A stretch of DNA of 64,000 nucleotides from an uncultured Eubacteriales bacterium. GTDB taxonomy: Bacteria > Bacillota > Clostridia > Oscillospirales > Oscillospiraceae. Both the position numbers and the translations under genes were made by a program. The stretch is from the NCBI GenBank assembly GCA_900553805.1, contig USEU01000001.1:1-64000 (forward strand). The letters are read 5' to 3'. This document shows, in pieces, positions 25,799 to 35,203 of the stretch; position 1 is the first letter of the stretch; each line of letters begins with the position of its first letter. Under the pieces are notes generated by a model that was not told the origin of the DNA, did no database searches, and saw nothing but the letters and a program-made list of their open reading frames with translations.

Positions 25799-26494
25799 TC
25801 AATCCTCCGGGATGTGATAAATTCGGCGGTAGTCGTCGGTCACGCTGCCGTCGCCGCGGCGCAGGGAAATTTCCTCCAGGGTCAGCCCCGGCCGTGCGCC
25901 CTTGCGCAGCTGGAGCAGCACCAGGGCCGCCGGGCCGCCCTCCCGGTGGCGCAGCAGCCGCAGCCGCTTGGCCTCCAGCCGGTTTTCAGCGCCCAGGGCA
26001 ATGACCTCCGCCAGCCGCTCCGGCCGGTGCACCAGGAAAAAATCGCCGCCGTATTTCAGCGCCCAGGCGGCGCACTGCATCAACTGCGCCAGGGTGCAGG
26101 CATCCTCCCGCCGGGCCGAGGCCAGCCGGGCGGCATAGCCGCCGGAAAAATAGGGAGGATTGGAGATGCAGCAGTCAAATTGCCCCGGCCCAAAAAGCCC
26201 GGGAACTCGCCGCATATCCGCGCATATACTTTCCATACGGGCATCGAGCCGGCTGCGCCGGATGTTTTCCTCCGCGGCGGCATGGGCGGCCTCATCCAGC
26301 TCCACGCCGGTGACGTGGCATCGTTCATTCCGGGCGCACAGCAGCAGTCCCAGTGTGCCGCACCCGGAGCCCAGATCCAGAACGGTCTTAGCCCCCTGGA
26401 CATTTGCGAAATCCGCCAGCGCCATGGAATCCGTGGTGAGGGGAAAGCAACTGGGGGGGATATCCAGCTGTATCCCGCCGGGAAGATGCTCCAT
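25799..26494 (-). CDS. tRNA1(Val) (adenine-37-N6)-methyltransferase-like protein (231 aa)
   Basis: A class I SAM methyltransferase with LDLGSGCGTLGLLL (motif I, near 40-55) and the N6-adenine signature NPPYFSGG (near 110). The N-terminal PSCFPLTTDSMALADF matches the TrmN6/YfiC-like family found next to rsmI in Firmicutes. The base it modifies is known only for other members. CGGAGG precedes the ATG. Confidence 0.85.
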   Translation of the reverse strand: MEHLPGGIQLDIPPSCFPLTTDSMALADFANVQGAKTVLDLGSGCGTLGLLLCARNERCHVTGVELDEAAHAAAEENIRRSRLDARMESICADMRRVPGLFGPGQFDCCISNPPYFSGGYAARLASARREDACTLAQLMQCAAWALKYGGDFFLVHRPERLAEVIALGAENRLEAKRLRLLRHREGGPAALVLLQLRKGARPGLTLEEISLRRGDGSVTDDYRRIYHIPED

Positions 26495-26526
26495 GTCTGC
26501 CTCCGTGTTTGATACTGAATAACAAA

Positions 26527-26570
26527 ATTAAAAATCGGCCTGCACTGCGTTCAACAGCAGGGCAGGCCGA
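26527..26570 (-). terminator. Terminator of the ferredoxin gene
   Basis: TCGGCCTGC (26535-26543) pairs with GCAGGCCGA (26562-26570). TTTTTAATTTT follows on the minus strand. Confidence 0.85.
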
Positions 26571-26586
26571 CCTGAATTCGGAAGAG

Positions 26587-26757
26587 TTAGGCTTCCTCAA
26601 TCGCTTCGGCGGGGCACTGATCCGCGCAGGAGCCGCAGCTGACGCAGACATCGGGATCAATGACGTACTTGTCCTCGCCCTCGGAGATAGCTTCAACAGG
26701 GCACTGCTCGGCGCAGGAGCCGCACTTCACACATGCATCGGTAATGTTATAAGCCAT
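26587..26757 (-). CDS. Clostridial-type 2[4Fe-4S] ferredoxin (56 aa)
   Basis: The small protein has two CxxCxxCxxxCP clusters: CVKCGSCAEQCP (residues 9-20) and CVSCGSCADQCP (38-49). It begins MAYNITDAC, as in clostridial ferredoxins. It carries electrons for anaerobic reactions such as hydrogenase, pyruvate:ferredoxin oxidoreductase or radical SAM enzymes. It is monocistronic with its own promoter and terminator. AAGGAGG precedes the ATG. Confidence 0.95.
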   Translation of the reverse strand: MAYNITDACVKCGSCAEQCPVEAISEGEDKYVIDPDVCVSCGSCADQCPAEAIEEA

Positions 26758-26811
26758 GATATGTAACCTCCTTGTGGTTGTATTTTTGCGCCCGAAGGAG
26801 AACGCACCTTC

Positions 26812-26839
26812 ATTCTAGCATGGATTTTGAAAAAAGCAA
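26812..26839 (-). promoter_or_regulatory. Promoter of the ferredoxin gene
   Basis: TTGCTT (26834-26839), a 16-base spacer ending TGC and TAGAAT (26812-26817) form an extended -10 promoter on the minus strand. Confidence 0.65.
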
Positions 26840-26911
26840 TTCCTTTTTCAAAAATATTCGTATATTCCAGAACCCGCCTGGCGAAAATCTCCTGGAAAAG
26901 GAGGCGGGGAA

Positions 26912-29239
26912 ATGCGCTACAATACCCAGACCAACGATTTGATTCGCGCTTCCGGCGAAAAGGCGCGGCTGCTGGGGCACAGCTATGTGGGCACCGTCCA
27001 TATTCTCCTGGCCCTGCTGGAGCAGCCGGGCGAGGTGGGGCTGCTGCTGCGCAGCCTGGGCGCGGAGCCGGAGCTTGCGGGCACGATGGTGCAGCTGCAG
27101 TACGGCACGGGAACGCCGGATCTGCCCCTGCCCCAGGGCCTGACGAAAAAGGCGCGGGAGCTGCTGCGGATGGCCGCCCGGGAGGCGCGGGGCAATGCCA
27201 GCCGGGAGATCCTCCCGGTCCATGTCCTGATGGCGCTGTCCAGAACGGAGGACACCGAGGCGGGGAAGCTGCTTCAAATTTTCGGTATCGGCCCGAATGT
27301 GCTGTTTACCCATACGGTCGAATGGTTGCGGCGGGAGGCGGAGGCCCCCACCAGGGGAAAAAAGGAGGCGGTCACAACGAAACTTTTGGAGCAGTTCAGC
27401 GAGGACCTGATCACCAAGGCGTCGGCCATGGAGCCGGTCATTGGCCGGGACCGGGAGATCGATACGGTGATCGGCATTCTGTGCCGGAAGAATAAGAACA
27501 ATCCCGCCCTGGTGGGGGAGCCGGGGGTAGGGAAGACTGCCATTGCCGAGGGGCTTGCCCAGCGGATGGCCGTGGGCAATGTTCCGCCCCAGCTCAAGGA
27601 CAAGAGGCTGGTCAGCCTGAATATGGCATCCTTGGTGGCGGGTACCAAATACCGGGGCGAATTCGAGGAGCGTCTGCGCGATGTGCTGGCGGAGATCCAC
27701 CGCACCGGGGATGTGATCCTCTTTGTGGATGAAATGCACACCATCATCGGCGCGGGGGCCGCGGAGGGGGCCATCGATGCCGCCAATATTTTAAAGCCTG
27801 CCCTGGGCCGGGGTGAGCTGCAGATGCTGGGGGCCACCACCCTGGAGGAATACCGCAAATACATTGAAAAGGACGCCGCTCTGGAGCGCCGCTTCCGCCC
27901 GGTGACGGTGGAGGAGCCGGGCAGCGAAACCACCCTGGCCATCCTGCGTGCCCTGAAGCCGGGGCTGGAGCGGCACCACCGCCTGCGCATCTCCGAGGAG
28001 GCGCTAAAGGAGGCGGTGCGCCTGTCCGTGCGTTATCTGCCGGACCTTTTTCTTCCCGACAAGGCCATCGATCTGCTGGATGAGGGGGCGTCCCGGGCCC
28101 GGATGGAGGAGCTTCGCCTGACCCGGGGCGGTGCGGCCCGCCGGGAGCTGGAGGAGGAGCTGCACGAGGCCGTGCGGGAGCGCCGCTTTGAGAAGGCGGC
28201 GGAGCTGCGGGACAAAATGCAGACCATGATGGCAAAGCCGGGGGAGAACCGCCGCACCCGTACGGTGGCGGCCGCGGACATTGCCTGGGTGGTTTCCGCC
28301 CGCACGGGCATCCCTGTGGGACGGCTCACCGCCTCGGAGCGAGAGCGGCTGCTGCACCTGGAAACCTTGCTGCAAGCCCATGTGGTGGGCCAGCGTCAGG
28401 CGGTGGGTACCGTGGCAGAGGCGGTGCGCCGGGGCTTTGCCGGGCTGCGGGACGAGGAGCGGCCCATTGCCTGCCTGCTCTTTACCGGCCCCACCGGCGT
28501 GGGCAAGACGGAGCTGTGCCGTGCCCTGGCCGAGGAGGTCTACGGCAGCCGCAGCGCCATGATCCGCCTGGACATGACGGAATATATGGAGAAGCACTCC
28601 GTCTCCCGCTTGATCGGCGCGCCTCCGGGCTATGTGGGCTATGAGGAGGGCGGCAAGCTGACCGAGGCGGTGCGCCGCCGCCCGTACAGCCTGGTACTGC
28701 TGGACGAGGTGGAGAAGGCCCACCCGGAGGTGCTGGGTATCCTGCTGCAAATCATGGAGGAGGGAGTGCTCACCGATTCCACCGGCCGGAAGGTCAGCTT
28801 CCGCAACGCCATTGTGGTCATGACCTCCAACGTGGGCAGCCAGGTGCGGGGGGACGGCCTGGGCTTCTGCTCCGACGGAAAGGCCGGTCAGGTGGAAGAG
28901 GCGGTGCGTCAGGCCTTTACCCCGGAATTCCTGGGGCGGCTGGACGCCGCCGTTCGTTTTGATCCGCTGGACGCCTCCTCCATGGAGCAGATCGCCGGGA
29001 AATACCTGCGCCTGCTTCAGGAGCGGGCTGCGGCGGCGGGGATCCAGTTGAACCTTCCGGCGGAGCTTGCCGCCAGCCTCAGCCGCCGCTGCCGGGGAAA
29101 GGACGGGGCGCGCCAGCTGCGCCGCCTGGTGCAGACCGAGGTGGAGGGGGCGCTCTCCGGCTTCCTGCTGGGATGCAGCCGCCGCCCCAGCCGGATCCGC
29201 GGCTGCCTGGAGCAGGAAAAGCTGTCCTTTCAGGCATAG
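26912..29239 (+). CDS. clpC: ClpC-type AAA+ ATPase (775 aa)
   Basis: This Hsp100 unfoldase feeds proteins to the ClpP protease. It has an N-terminal Clp_N repeat domain (about 1-145) and the first AAA domain with Walker A GEPGVGKT near 203. A UVR-type coiled region ([21 protein letters not shown], about 410-440) separates it from the second AAA domain with GPTGVGKT near 526. A GLGF loop near 650 matches the ClpP-docking tripeptide. It is a little shorter than Bacillus ClpC. No ctsR, mcsA or mcsB is adjacent and no CtsR box is seen. The ATG at 26912 follows AAGGAGG. Confidence 0.9.
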   Translation: MRYNTQTNDLIRASGEKARLLGHSYVGTVHILLALLEQPGEVGLLLRSLGAEPELAGTMVQLQYGTGTPDLPLPQGLTKKARELLRMAAREARGNASREILPVHVLMALSRTEDTEAGKLLQIFGIGPNVLFTHTVEWLRREAEAPTRGKKEAVTTKLLEQFSEDLITKASAMEPVIGRDREIDTVIGILCRKNKNNPALVGEPGVGKTAIAEGLAQRMAVGNVPPQLKDKRLVSLNMASLVAGTKYRGEFEERLRDVLAEIHRTGDVILFVDEMHTIIGAGAAEGAIDAANILKPALGRGELQMLGATTLEEYRKYIEKDAALERRFRPVTVEEPGSETTLAILRALKPGLERHHRLRISEEALKEAVRLSVRYLPDLFLPDKAIDLLDEGASRARMEELRLTRGGAARRELEEELHEAVRERRFEKAAELRDKMQTMMAKPGENRRTRTVAAADIAWVVSARTGIPVGRLTASERERLLHLETLLQAHVVGQRQAVGTVAEAVRRGFAGLRDEERPIACLLFTGPTGVGKTELCRALAEEVYGSRSAMIRLDMTEYMEKHSVSRLIGAPPGYVGYEEGGKLTEAVRRRPYSLVLLDEVEKAHPEVLGILLQIMEEGVLTDSTGRKVSFRNAIVVMTSNVGSQVRGDGLGFCSDGKAGQVEEAVRQAFTPEFLGRLDAAVRFDPLDASSMEQIAGKYLRLLQERAAAAGIQLNLPAELAASLSRRCRGKDGARQLRRLVQTEVEGALSGFLLGCSRRPSRIRGCLEQEKLSFQA

Positions 29240-29317
29240 CAATTTAGAACAAATATTCGAAATATTCGGTTTTTATCGGCATTATGGCTAAAATATGAAA
29301 ATTGCGCGCAAAAAAGA

Positions 29318-29346
29318 TTGATTTTTTTGGATGGGGGGGTTATAAT
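29318..29346 (+). promoter_or_regulatory. Promoter of the dcw cluster
   Basis: TTGATT (29318-29323), a 17-base spacer and TATAAT (29341-29346) stand 57 bases before mraZ. MraZ boxes lie just downstream. Confidence 0.85.
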
Positions 29347-29351
29347 AGCGC

Positions 29352-29385
29352 AAGTGGAGTAAAAGGGATATAAAGTGGAGTAAAA
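29352..29385 (+). promoter_or_regulatory. Putative MraZ boxes
   Basis: AAGTGGAGTAAAA occurs at 29352-29364 and again at 29373-29385, 21 bases apart and so on the same helix face. MraZ is known to bind repeated GTGG-type sites in front of its own operon. The first box lies at the expected transcription start. Confidence 0.7.
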
Positions 29386-29402
29386 TGGAGAGGAGGGGGC
29401 AC

Positions 29403-29831
29403 ATGATCGGCAAGTACAGCGCCAGGCTGGACGAGAAGAACCGTCTGATCGTTCCGGCAAAGCTGCGCCAGGAGCTGGGCGACGTGTTTTACGTGACCTT
29501 TGGCGTCAACTGCGGTCACAGCTGCCTCACCGCCTACACCGCCGCCGAGTGGAAGACCCTCAGCGATAATTACAATGCGCTGAGCATTTCCCAGCGGGCG
29601 GGAGCCACCAGCCTGATCTTCATGAACGCTGCCGAATGTACCCCCGATAAGCAGTTCCGCTTCAGCCTGACGCCCTTTTTGATGGAATACGCCGGGATCA
29701 GCCGCGAGGTGATGATCGTCGGCCGCGCCGGTCAGGCGGAGATCTGGGACGCGGAGGAATTCCGCCGCTTCGAGCAGGAGAACCTTACCCCCGAAAAGCT
29801 GCTGGCATCCCTGGAGGCGATCGGGCTATGA
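29403..29831 (+). CDS. mraZ: Transcriptional regulator MraZ (142 aa)
   Basis: MraZ is a ring-forming DNA-binding protein of the AbrB-like fold and represses the dcw operon. MIGKYSARLDEKNRLIVPAK is the first SpoVT/AbrB motif, and a second half with SLTPFLMEYAGISREVMIVG is present. ATG 29403 follows GAGGAGG and gives the usual 142-residue protein; an ATG six codons earlier overlaps the ribosome site. Its last bases overlap rsmH by 4. Confidence 0.95.
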   Translation: MIGKYSARLDEKNRLIVPAKLRQELGDVFYVTFGVNCGHSCLTAYTAAEWKTLSDNYNALSISQRAGATSLIFMNAAECTPDKQFRFSLTPFLMEYAGISREVMIVGRAGQAEIWDAEEFRRFEQENLTPEKLLASLEAIGL

Positions 29832-30763
29832 GTGAATTCCATCATGTCTCCGTCCTGCTGGACGAATGCATCCAGGGGCTGAACATCAGGCCCGACGGCA
29901 TTTATGTGGACGGCACCCTGGGCGGCGCGGGCCACTCCAGTCATATTGCGTCAAAGATCACCACCGGCCGCCTGATCGGCATCGACCGGGACGAGGTGGC
30001 CCTTACCGCCGCCGCGGAGCGTCTGGCTCCCTACGGCGACCGGGTGACCCTGGTGCATTCCAATTTCTGCGACATCGCCTCCGTTCTGGCCCGGCTGGGC
30101 ATCGGGGGCGTGGACGGCATCCTGCTGGACCTGGGCGTCTCATCCCCCCAGCTGGATGACGGGGCACGGGGCTTTTCCTATATGGCCGATGCCCCCCTGG
30201 ACATGCGCATGGACCACAGCGAGGCCCTTACCGCCGCTGCCGTGGTGAATACCTGGTCCTATGAAGAGCTGAAACGGATCCTATATGAATACGGCGAGGA
30301 GCGTTACGCCCCCCAGATCGCCTCGGCCATCTGTAAAAGACGGGAGCAGGCTCCCGTCAGGACCACCCTGGAGCTGGTGGATATTATCCGCTCCGCCATG
30401 CCGCCCGCGGCTCTGCGGGAAAAGCAGCACCCGGCCAAGCGGAGCTTCCAGGCGATCCGCATTGCGGTGAACGACGAGCTGGGCGCTGTGTCCCAGGTGA
30501 TGCGCGACGCGATCCCCTGCCTGAACCCCGGCGGCCGCCTGGCGGTGATCACCTTTCATTCGCTGGAGGATCGGATCGTAAAGAGCGCGATGGCAGAGGC
30601 GGCCAAGGGCTGCACCTGCCCCCCCAGCTTCCCGGTATGCGTCTGCGGGAAGAAGCCGAAGGTGCGGCTCATCACCCGCAAGCCCATCGTCTCCGGGGAG
30701 GAGGAGCTGGCGCGCAACCCCAGAGCCAGAAGCGCAAAGCTTCGTATCTGCGAAAAGTTATAA
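29828..30763 (+). CDS. rsmH: 16S rRNA (cytosine-1402-N4)-methyltransferase (311 aa)
   Basis: RsmH (MraW) methylates N4 of C1402 in 16S rRNA, the same nucleotide whose ribose RsmI, also in this window, methylates. HHVSVLLDECIQGL at the start, DGTLGGAGHSSHI (SAM site), GILLDLGVSSPQLDDGARGFS and FHSLEDRIVK near the C-terminus are diagnostic. It is translationally coupled to mraZ (ATGA). Confidence 0.96.
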   Translation: MSEFHHVSVLLDECIQGLNIRPDGIYVDGTLGGAGHSSHIASKITTGRLIGIDRDEVALTAAAERLAPYGDRVTLVHSNFCDIASVLARLGIGGVDGILLDLGVSSPQLDDGARGFSYMADAPLDMRMDHSEALTAAAVVNTWSYEELKRILYEYGEERYAPQIASAICKRREQAPVRTTLELVDIIRSAMPPAALREKQHPAKRSFQAIRIAVNDELGAVSQVMRDAIPCLNPGGRLAVITFHSLEDRIVKSAMAEAAKGCTCPPSFPVCVCGKKPKVRLITRKPIVSGEEELARNPRARSAKLRICEKL

Positions 30764-30775
30764 GAGGATAAAGCT

Positions 30776-31294
30776 ATGGCACAAAAAGCGGAGATCCAAT
30801 ATGTGAGCCGATTCTATGTATTCGGCAGCGAAGTGCCAAACGCAGCGCCCAAAGAAAAAAAGAACGGTGTCAAGCTTCCGCAGCTGCATTTGGAGAGACC
30901 TCGCAAGGTTTATATCGATCCCATTGCGCTGTGCGGCGTGGTGGCAGCCGTGGTGATGCTGTGCCTGCTGGTGGCGGGAATGGTCCACCTGCGCGATACC
31001 CGGGCGGAGTACGACCGAATGAAGGCCCACCTGGTGGAGCTGAAGCTGGAGAACGCCCAGCTGAACCATACATATCACACCTCCTTCAACGTCGATGAGG
31101 TGCGCGACCTGGCGGAGTCCCAGGGGATGGTGCGCTCCGACGAGGCCGAGCGCTTTACCGCCTTCGTCATCGTGCCGGACAGGCCCAGGGAGAAGACGGC
31201 CTGGGAGAATTTCCTGTGGCGGCTTTCCTGGCTTTTCTCCCGGTCGGAGGATTACGACCTGGCACAGTGGAATACAGAGCCGGTTGCTCCATAG
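30776..31294 (+). CDS. ftsL: FtsL-like septum protein (172 aa)
   Basis: A small bitopic protein in the ftsL position between rsmH and the class B penicillin-binding protein. Residues 1-48 are cytoplasmic and basic, 49-70 form one membrane helix, and a short coiled coil follows (RAEYDRMKAHLVELKLENAQL). FtsL works with FtsQ/DivIB and DivIC at the division site. Sequence similarity in this family is low, so the name rests on layout and position. The C-terminal tail of about 60 residues is longer than usual. Confidence 0.75.
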   Translation: MAQKAEIQYVSRFYVFGSEVPNAAPKEKKNGVKLPQLHLERPRKVYIDPIALCGVVAAVVMLCLLVAGMVHLRDTRAEYDRMKAHLVELKLENAQLNHTYHTSFNVDEVRDLAESQGMVRSDEAERFTAFVIVPDRPREKTAWENFLWRLSWLFSRSEDYDLAQWNTEPVAP

Positions 31295-31420
31295 AATAGA
31301 ATAGCAGCTGCAATGGGCGGCGAGGGTTTCCCTTGCTGCCCATTCCTGACTTAGGAACCTCTGAGCCCCGGCCCTCCGGCCTGCTTCAGGGCTTCCCCAA
31401 TTCGGGAGGAACGGTCCGCC

Positions 31421-33706
31421 ATGGGAAATGACGTACGGAAGGACTTCGGCCGCCTGCGGATGGACAGCGGTCAGCACCGGCGGGTGATGCTGACGGCGGC
31501 GCTTTTGGGCATTGCGGCCTTCGTCCCGCTGCTTTGCAGGCTCTATGTGCTGATGGTGCGGGACTATGACCTTTATTCCGGCCTGGCTCTGCGCAATCAG
31601 ACCCGCTCCACCTCCGTCACCGCGGACCGGGGGACGATCTATGACCGCAATCTGAATGTGCTGGCGGTCTCCGAGAATCGGGAGAATGTGTATCTGGATC
31701 CCCATGAGCTGAAGCAGTCCAAGGCGGATATCCCCGCCATTGCGGACTTTCTGGCCGAGGTGCTGGACAAGGATGCCCCCTGGATCCAGACCCAGGCCGC
31801 CGACCTGAAGCGGCGGTACAAGCAGGTGGGCAGCTGCATCAGCGAGGAAAAGGCTCAGCTGATCCGCACCTATATCCAGGCCCACGATGTCAGCGGCATT
31901 CACCTGGAGCCGACCTCCGTGCGGGTGTACCCCAACGGAAAGCTGGCAGCCCAGGTGATCGGCTTTACCAATGCCTCCAACGACGGCACCGAGGGCATCG
32001 AGGCCTCCTATAACCGCTATCTGGCGGGCTCTGCCGGAAAGGTGATCACCACCAAGGGCAACAACGAAATGGATATGCCCTTTTCCTATGAACGCTTCCT
32101 CGCCTCCCGTAAGGGGGCGGATGTAATATTGACTCTGGATGCCACTGTGCAGCAGGCGCTGGAAAAACAGCTGGAGGCGGCCATTGCCCGCTATGACGTG
32201 CAAAACGGAGCCTTTGGCCTGGTGATGAACTGCAAAACCGGCGAGATCCTGGCAATGGCTACCCTGGGCAGCTACGACCCCAACCGCTATCTGGAGATCG
32301 CCGACGAGCGCACCCTGGCCAGCCTTCAGCAGATGCTTCAGGATGGTACGGATGCGGATTCATATGCCAAGGCCCTGGCGGACGCCCGCTGGAAGCAGTG
32401 GCGCAACCGGGTGCTGTCCGACGGCTACGAGCCTGGCTCCACCTTCAAGGTGCTGACCATGGCGGCGGCGCTGGACTGCGGGGCCATCAGCCTGAATACC
32501 CCCTTCTACTGCCGGGGCGCGGAGCAGATCCCGGGCCGCTCTCAGCTGCTGCACTGCTGGCGCTCCGCCGGGCATGGGGCGGAGCAGACCCCCCAGGCGC
32601 TGCAAAACTCCTGCAATATCGCCTTTGCCCATATCGCCCTGAAGCTGGGCGGGGAGCGGTTTTACGATTACATCACCCGCTTTGGTATCCTGGAAAAAAC
32701 CGGCATCGACCTGGCCGGCGAGAGCAAGGGCGTTTTCTTTGACAAAAAGCTGATCATCAACACGGATAAATGGGGCACCGCCTCCCTGACCTCCGGCTCC
32801 TTCGGCCAGACCTTCAAGATCACTCCCTTGCAGCTGGTGCGGGCCATCTCCTCCGTGGTCAACGGGGGAAACCTGCTGGAGCCCTACATCGTCTCCGAGG
32901 TGGTGGATGAAAACGGCGTGACCCTGCTGCGCCAGGAGCCGACGGTGGTCAGGACCACCATCTCCCCGCAGACCTCCGATACCATGCGGGAGCTGATTCG
33001 CTCCGTGGTCACCGAGGGTACGGCAAAAAACGCGGCGGTGGTCGGCTTCTCCATTGGCGGAAAGACAGGGACCAGCGAGAAAATTGATGTTTTTGACGAA
33101 AACGGCCAGCGTGTCCAGGATAAAATCGTTTCATTTGTTGGGATTGCGCCCATGGATGATCCAGAGTATATTGTACTGGCGGCGCTGGATACCCCGTCCC
33201 GCTCCACGGGGATCTATATTTCCGGCGGCGTGATGGCCGCTCCCACGGTGGGAGCGATTCTGGCGGACATTCTGCCGTACCTGGGTGTCCCGCGGGAATC
33301 GCCGGGGGAGCCGTTCCCTGTGGAGGATCTGACGGGAAAGACCCAAAAGGAAGTCAAGAGTTTACTCAAAGAGAAGAATGTGACCGCCGTGTTTATCGGC
33401 GATGCCGAGACGGTTACCGGCCAGCTTCCGGCGGCGGGGCAGAGCATCCTGTCCGGCAGTGAGGTGCTGGTGTATCTGGGGGAACCCACCCCGGAGCGAA
33501 TGGTGGAGGTGCCGGATTTCCGGGGCATGAACCGCCAGCAGGCCAGCGTGGCCGCCGGGAAGCTGGGGCTGTTTATCACCCCCATGGGCAGCGACGAAAT
33601 TTCGCCCCAGGTCACGGTTTGCAGCCAGAGCCAGAGCGCGGGCACCTCCGTTCCCGCGGGCAGCAGCATCACGCTGCAATTCGCGGACGGCGCCGCAAGA
33701 GACTGA
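31421..33706 (+). CDS. Class B penicillin-binding protein with two PASTA domains (761 aa)
   Basis: This is a peptidoglycan transpeptidase of the FtsI/PbpB/SpoVD group. One membrane anchor (about 25-45) is followed by the dimerisation domain (VTADRGTIYDRN) and the catalytic domain. Active-site motifs are STFK (Ser340), SCN (397-399) and KTG (548-550). The tail carries two PASTA units, about 633-695 (VEDLTGKTQKEV) and 698-758 (VPDFRGMNRQQA). Only one such gene lies in the cluster, so whether it acts in division, sporulation or both cannot be told. GGGAGG lies 11-12 bases before the ATG. Confidence 0.93.
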   Translation: MGNDVRKDFGRLRMDSGQHRRVMLTAALLGIAAFVPLLCRLYVLMVRDYDLYSGLALRNQTRSTSVTADRGTIYDRNLNVLAVSENRENVYLDPHELKQSKADIPAIADFLAEVLDKDAPWIQTQAADLKRRYKQVGSCISEEKAQLIRTYIQAHDVSGIHLEPTSVRVYPNGKLAAQVIGFTNASNDGTEGIEASYNRYLAGSAGKVITTKGNNEMDMPFSYERFLASRKGADVILTLDATVQQALEKQLEAAIARYDVQNGAFGLVMNCKTGEILAMATLGSYDPNRYLEIADERTLASLQQMLQDGTDADSYAKALADARWKQWRNRVLSDGYEPGSTFKVLTMAAALDCGAISLNTPFYCRGAEQIPGRSQLLHCWRSAGHGAEQTPQALQNSCNIAFAHIALKLGGERFYDYITRFGILEKTGIDLAGESKGVFFDKKLIINTDKWGTASLTSGSFGQTFKITPLQLVRAISSVVNGGNLLEPYIVSEVVDENGVTLLRQEPTVVRTTISPQTSDTMRELIRSVVTEGTAKNAAVVGFSIGGKTGTSEKIDVFDENGQRVQDKIVSFVGIAPMDDPEYIVLAALDTPSRSTGIYISGGVMAAPTVGAILADILPYLGVPRESPGEPFPVEDLTGKTQKEVKSLLKEKNVTAVFIGDAETVTGQLPAAGQSILSGSEVLVYLGEPTPERMVEVPDFRGMNRQQASVAAGKLGLFITPMGSDEISPQVTVCSQSQSAGTSVPAGSSITLQFADGAARD

Positions 33707-33739
33707 AATCCTTCCGCTCCGGCGGATCCAGGAGGATAC

Positions 33740-35203
33740 ATGATGAAATTAAAAGAATTACTGAAGGGCGTTTCCGTGCTGGAAATGACCGCCGACCCGG
33801 AGCTAGAAGTTACGGATCTGTGCTGTGATTCCCGCAAGGCGGTGCCGGGGGCGCTGTTTGTAGCCGTTTCCGGCTTTGCCTCCGACGGCAACCGCTTTAT
33901 CCCCTCTGCCGCGGAAAAGGGCGCGGCGGCGGTGGTCACGGCCAAGCGGCCGGAGGGGACGATCCCCTATGTGCTGGTGCCCTCCGACCGGCTGGCACTG
34001 GCGCTGATCTCCTGCAATTTCTATGGCCGCCCCGCCGAACAGATGACCATGATCGGCATCACCGGCACCAACGGCAAGACCTCCAGCACCCTGCTGCTCA
34101 AGCAGGTGCTGGAAAAATGCCTGGGCGCCAAAGTCGGCCTGATCGGCACCATGGAAAACCACATCGGCAGCGAGATCATCCCCACGGAGCGCACCACCCC
34201 GGAGAGCTTCGAGCTTCAGGCCCTGTTTGCCCGGATGCGGGACGCGGGCTGCACCCATGTGGTGATGGAGGTATCCAGCCACGCCATTTCCCTGGAGCGC
34301 ATCGGCGGAATCCACTATGATGTGGCCGCCTTTACCAACCTGACGGAGGATCATCTGGATTTCCATAAGACCATGGATGCCTACTGCGACGCCAAGGCGG
34401 AGCTGTTCCGCCGGTGTAGCCGGGCAGTGATCAATGTGGACGATCCCTACGCCCCTCGGATGCTTTCCGCTGCCGCCTGCCCGGTGCTCACTACCTCCGC
34501 CCATACCCGGGCGGGGCTGTATGCCGAGCATGTGCAGCTGCATTCCGACAGCATCCGGTTCACAGCGGTCAGCGGGGAGGAAAGGGCGGAGGTCATGCTT
34601 CCGATCCCGGGCCGCTTCACGGTGTACAATGCCCTGACGGTGCTGGGCGTTGCCCGGAGCCTGGGCGTCCCGCTGCGGGAAGCCGCCGGTGCCCTGCGGC
34701 AGATCCGTGGCGTCAAGGGCCGGATCGAGGTGGTGCCCACCCCCGGCATGCCGTACAGCGTACTCATTGACTATGCCCATTCCCCGGACGGGCTGGAAAA
34801 TGTTCTCAGGTCCGTGCGGGATTTCTGCAAGGGCAGGCTGATCTCCGTCTTTGGCTGCGGTGGGGACCGGGACCCCATGAAGCGCCCCATTATGGGCAGG
34901 ATCGGCGTGGAATGCGCGGATTTCGCCATTATTACATCGGATAACCCCCGCACTGAGCAGCCCATGGCCATCATCCAGGACATCCTTGCCGGGATAAAGC
35001 CGGGGATGGGGGACTATACTGTGATAGAGGACCGGCGCAAGGCCATCAGATATGCTATGGACATTGCGAAAAAAGATGATATAATTGTACTGGCAGGAAA
35101 GGGACATGAGACCTACCAGGAGATCAACGGTGTCAAGCATCACCTGGACGAACGGGAAGAGGTCGCGGCCCACCTGAAAGAATTGGGGGAACACAATGGG
35201 TAA
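33740..35203 (+). CDS. murE: UDP-MurNAc-L-Ala-D-Glu:meso-diaminopimelate ligase (487 aa)
   Basis: MurE adds the third stem-peptide residue in peptidoglycan synthesis. The ATP loop GITGTNGKTSS is near 107-116 and the central domain shows MEVSSHAISLERI. The substrate motif SDNPRTEQP near 398-406 contains DNPR, which selects meso-diaminopimelate over lysine. GGAGG precedes the start. It overlaps murF by 8 bases. Confidence 0.95.
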   Translation: MMKLKELLKGVSVLEMTADPELEVTDLCCDSRKAVPGALFVAVSGFASDGNRFIPSAAEKGAAAVVTAKRPEGTIPYVLVPSDRLALALISCNFYGRPAEQMTMIGITGTNGKTSSTLLLKQVLEKCLGAKVGLIGTMENHIGSEIIPTERTTPESFELQALFARMRDAGCTHVVMEVSSHAISLERIGGIHYDVAAFTNLTEDHLDFHKTMDAYCDAKAELFRRCSRAVINVDDPYAPRMLSAAACPVLTTSAHTRAGLYAEHVQLHSDSIRFTAVSGEERAEVMLPIPGRFTVYNALTVLGVARSLGVPLREAAGALRQIRGVKGRIEVVPTPGMPYSVLIDYAHSPDGLENVLRSVRDFCKGRLISVFGCGGDRDPMKRPIMGRIGVECADFAIITSDNPRTEQPMAIIQDILAGIKPGMGDYTVIEDRRKAIRYAMDIAKKDDIIVLAGKGHETYQEINGVKHHLDEREEVAAHLKELGEHNG

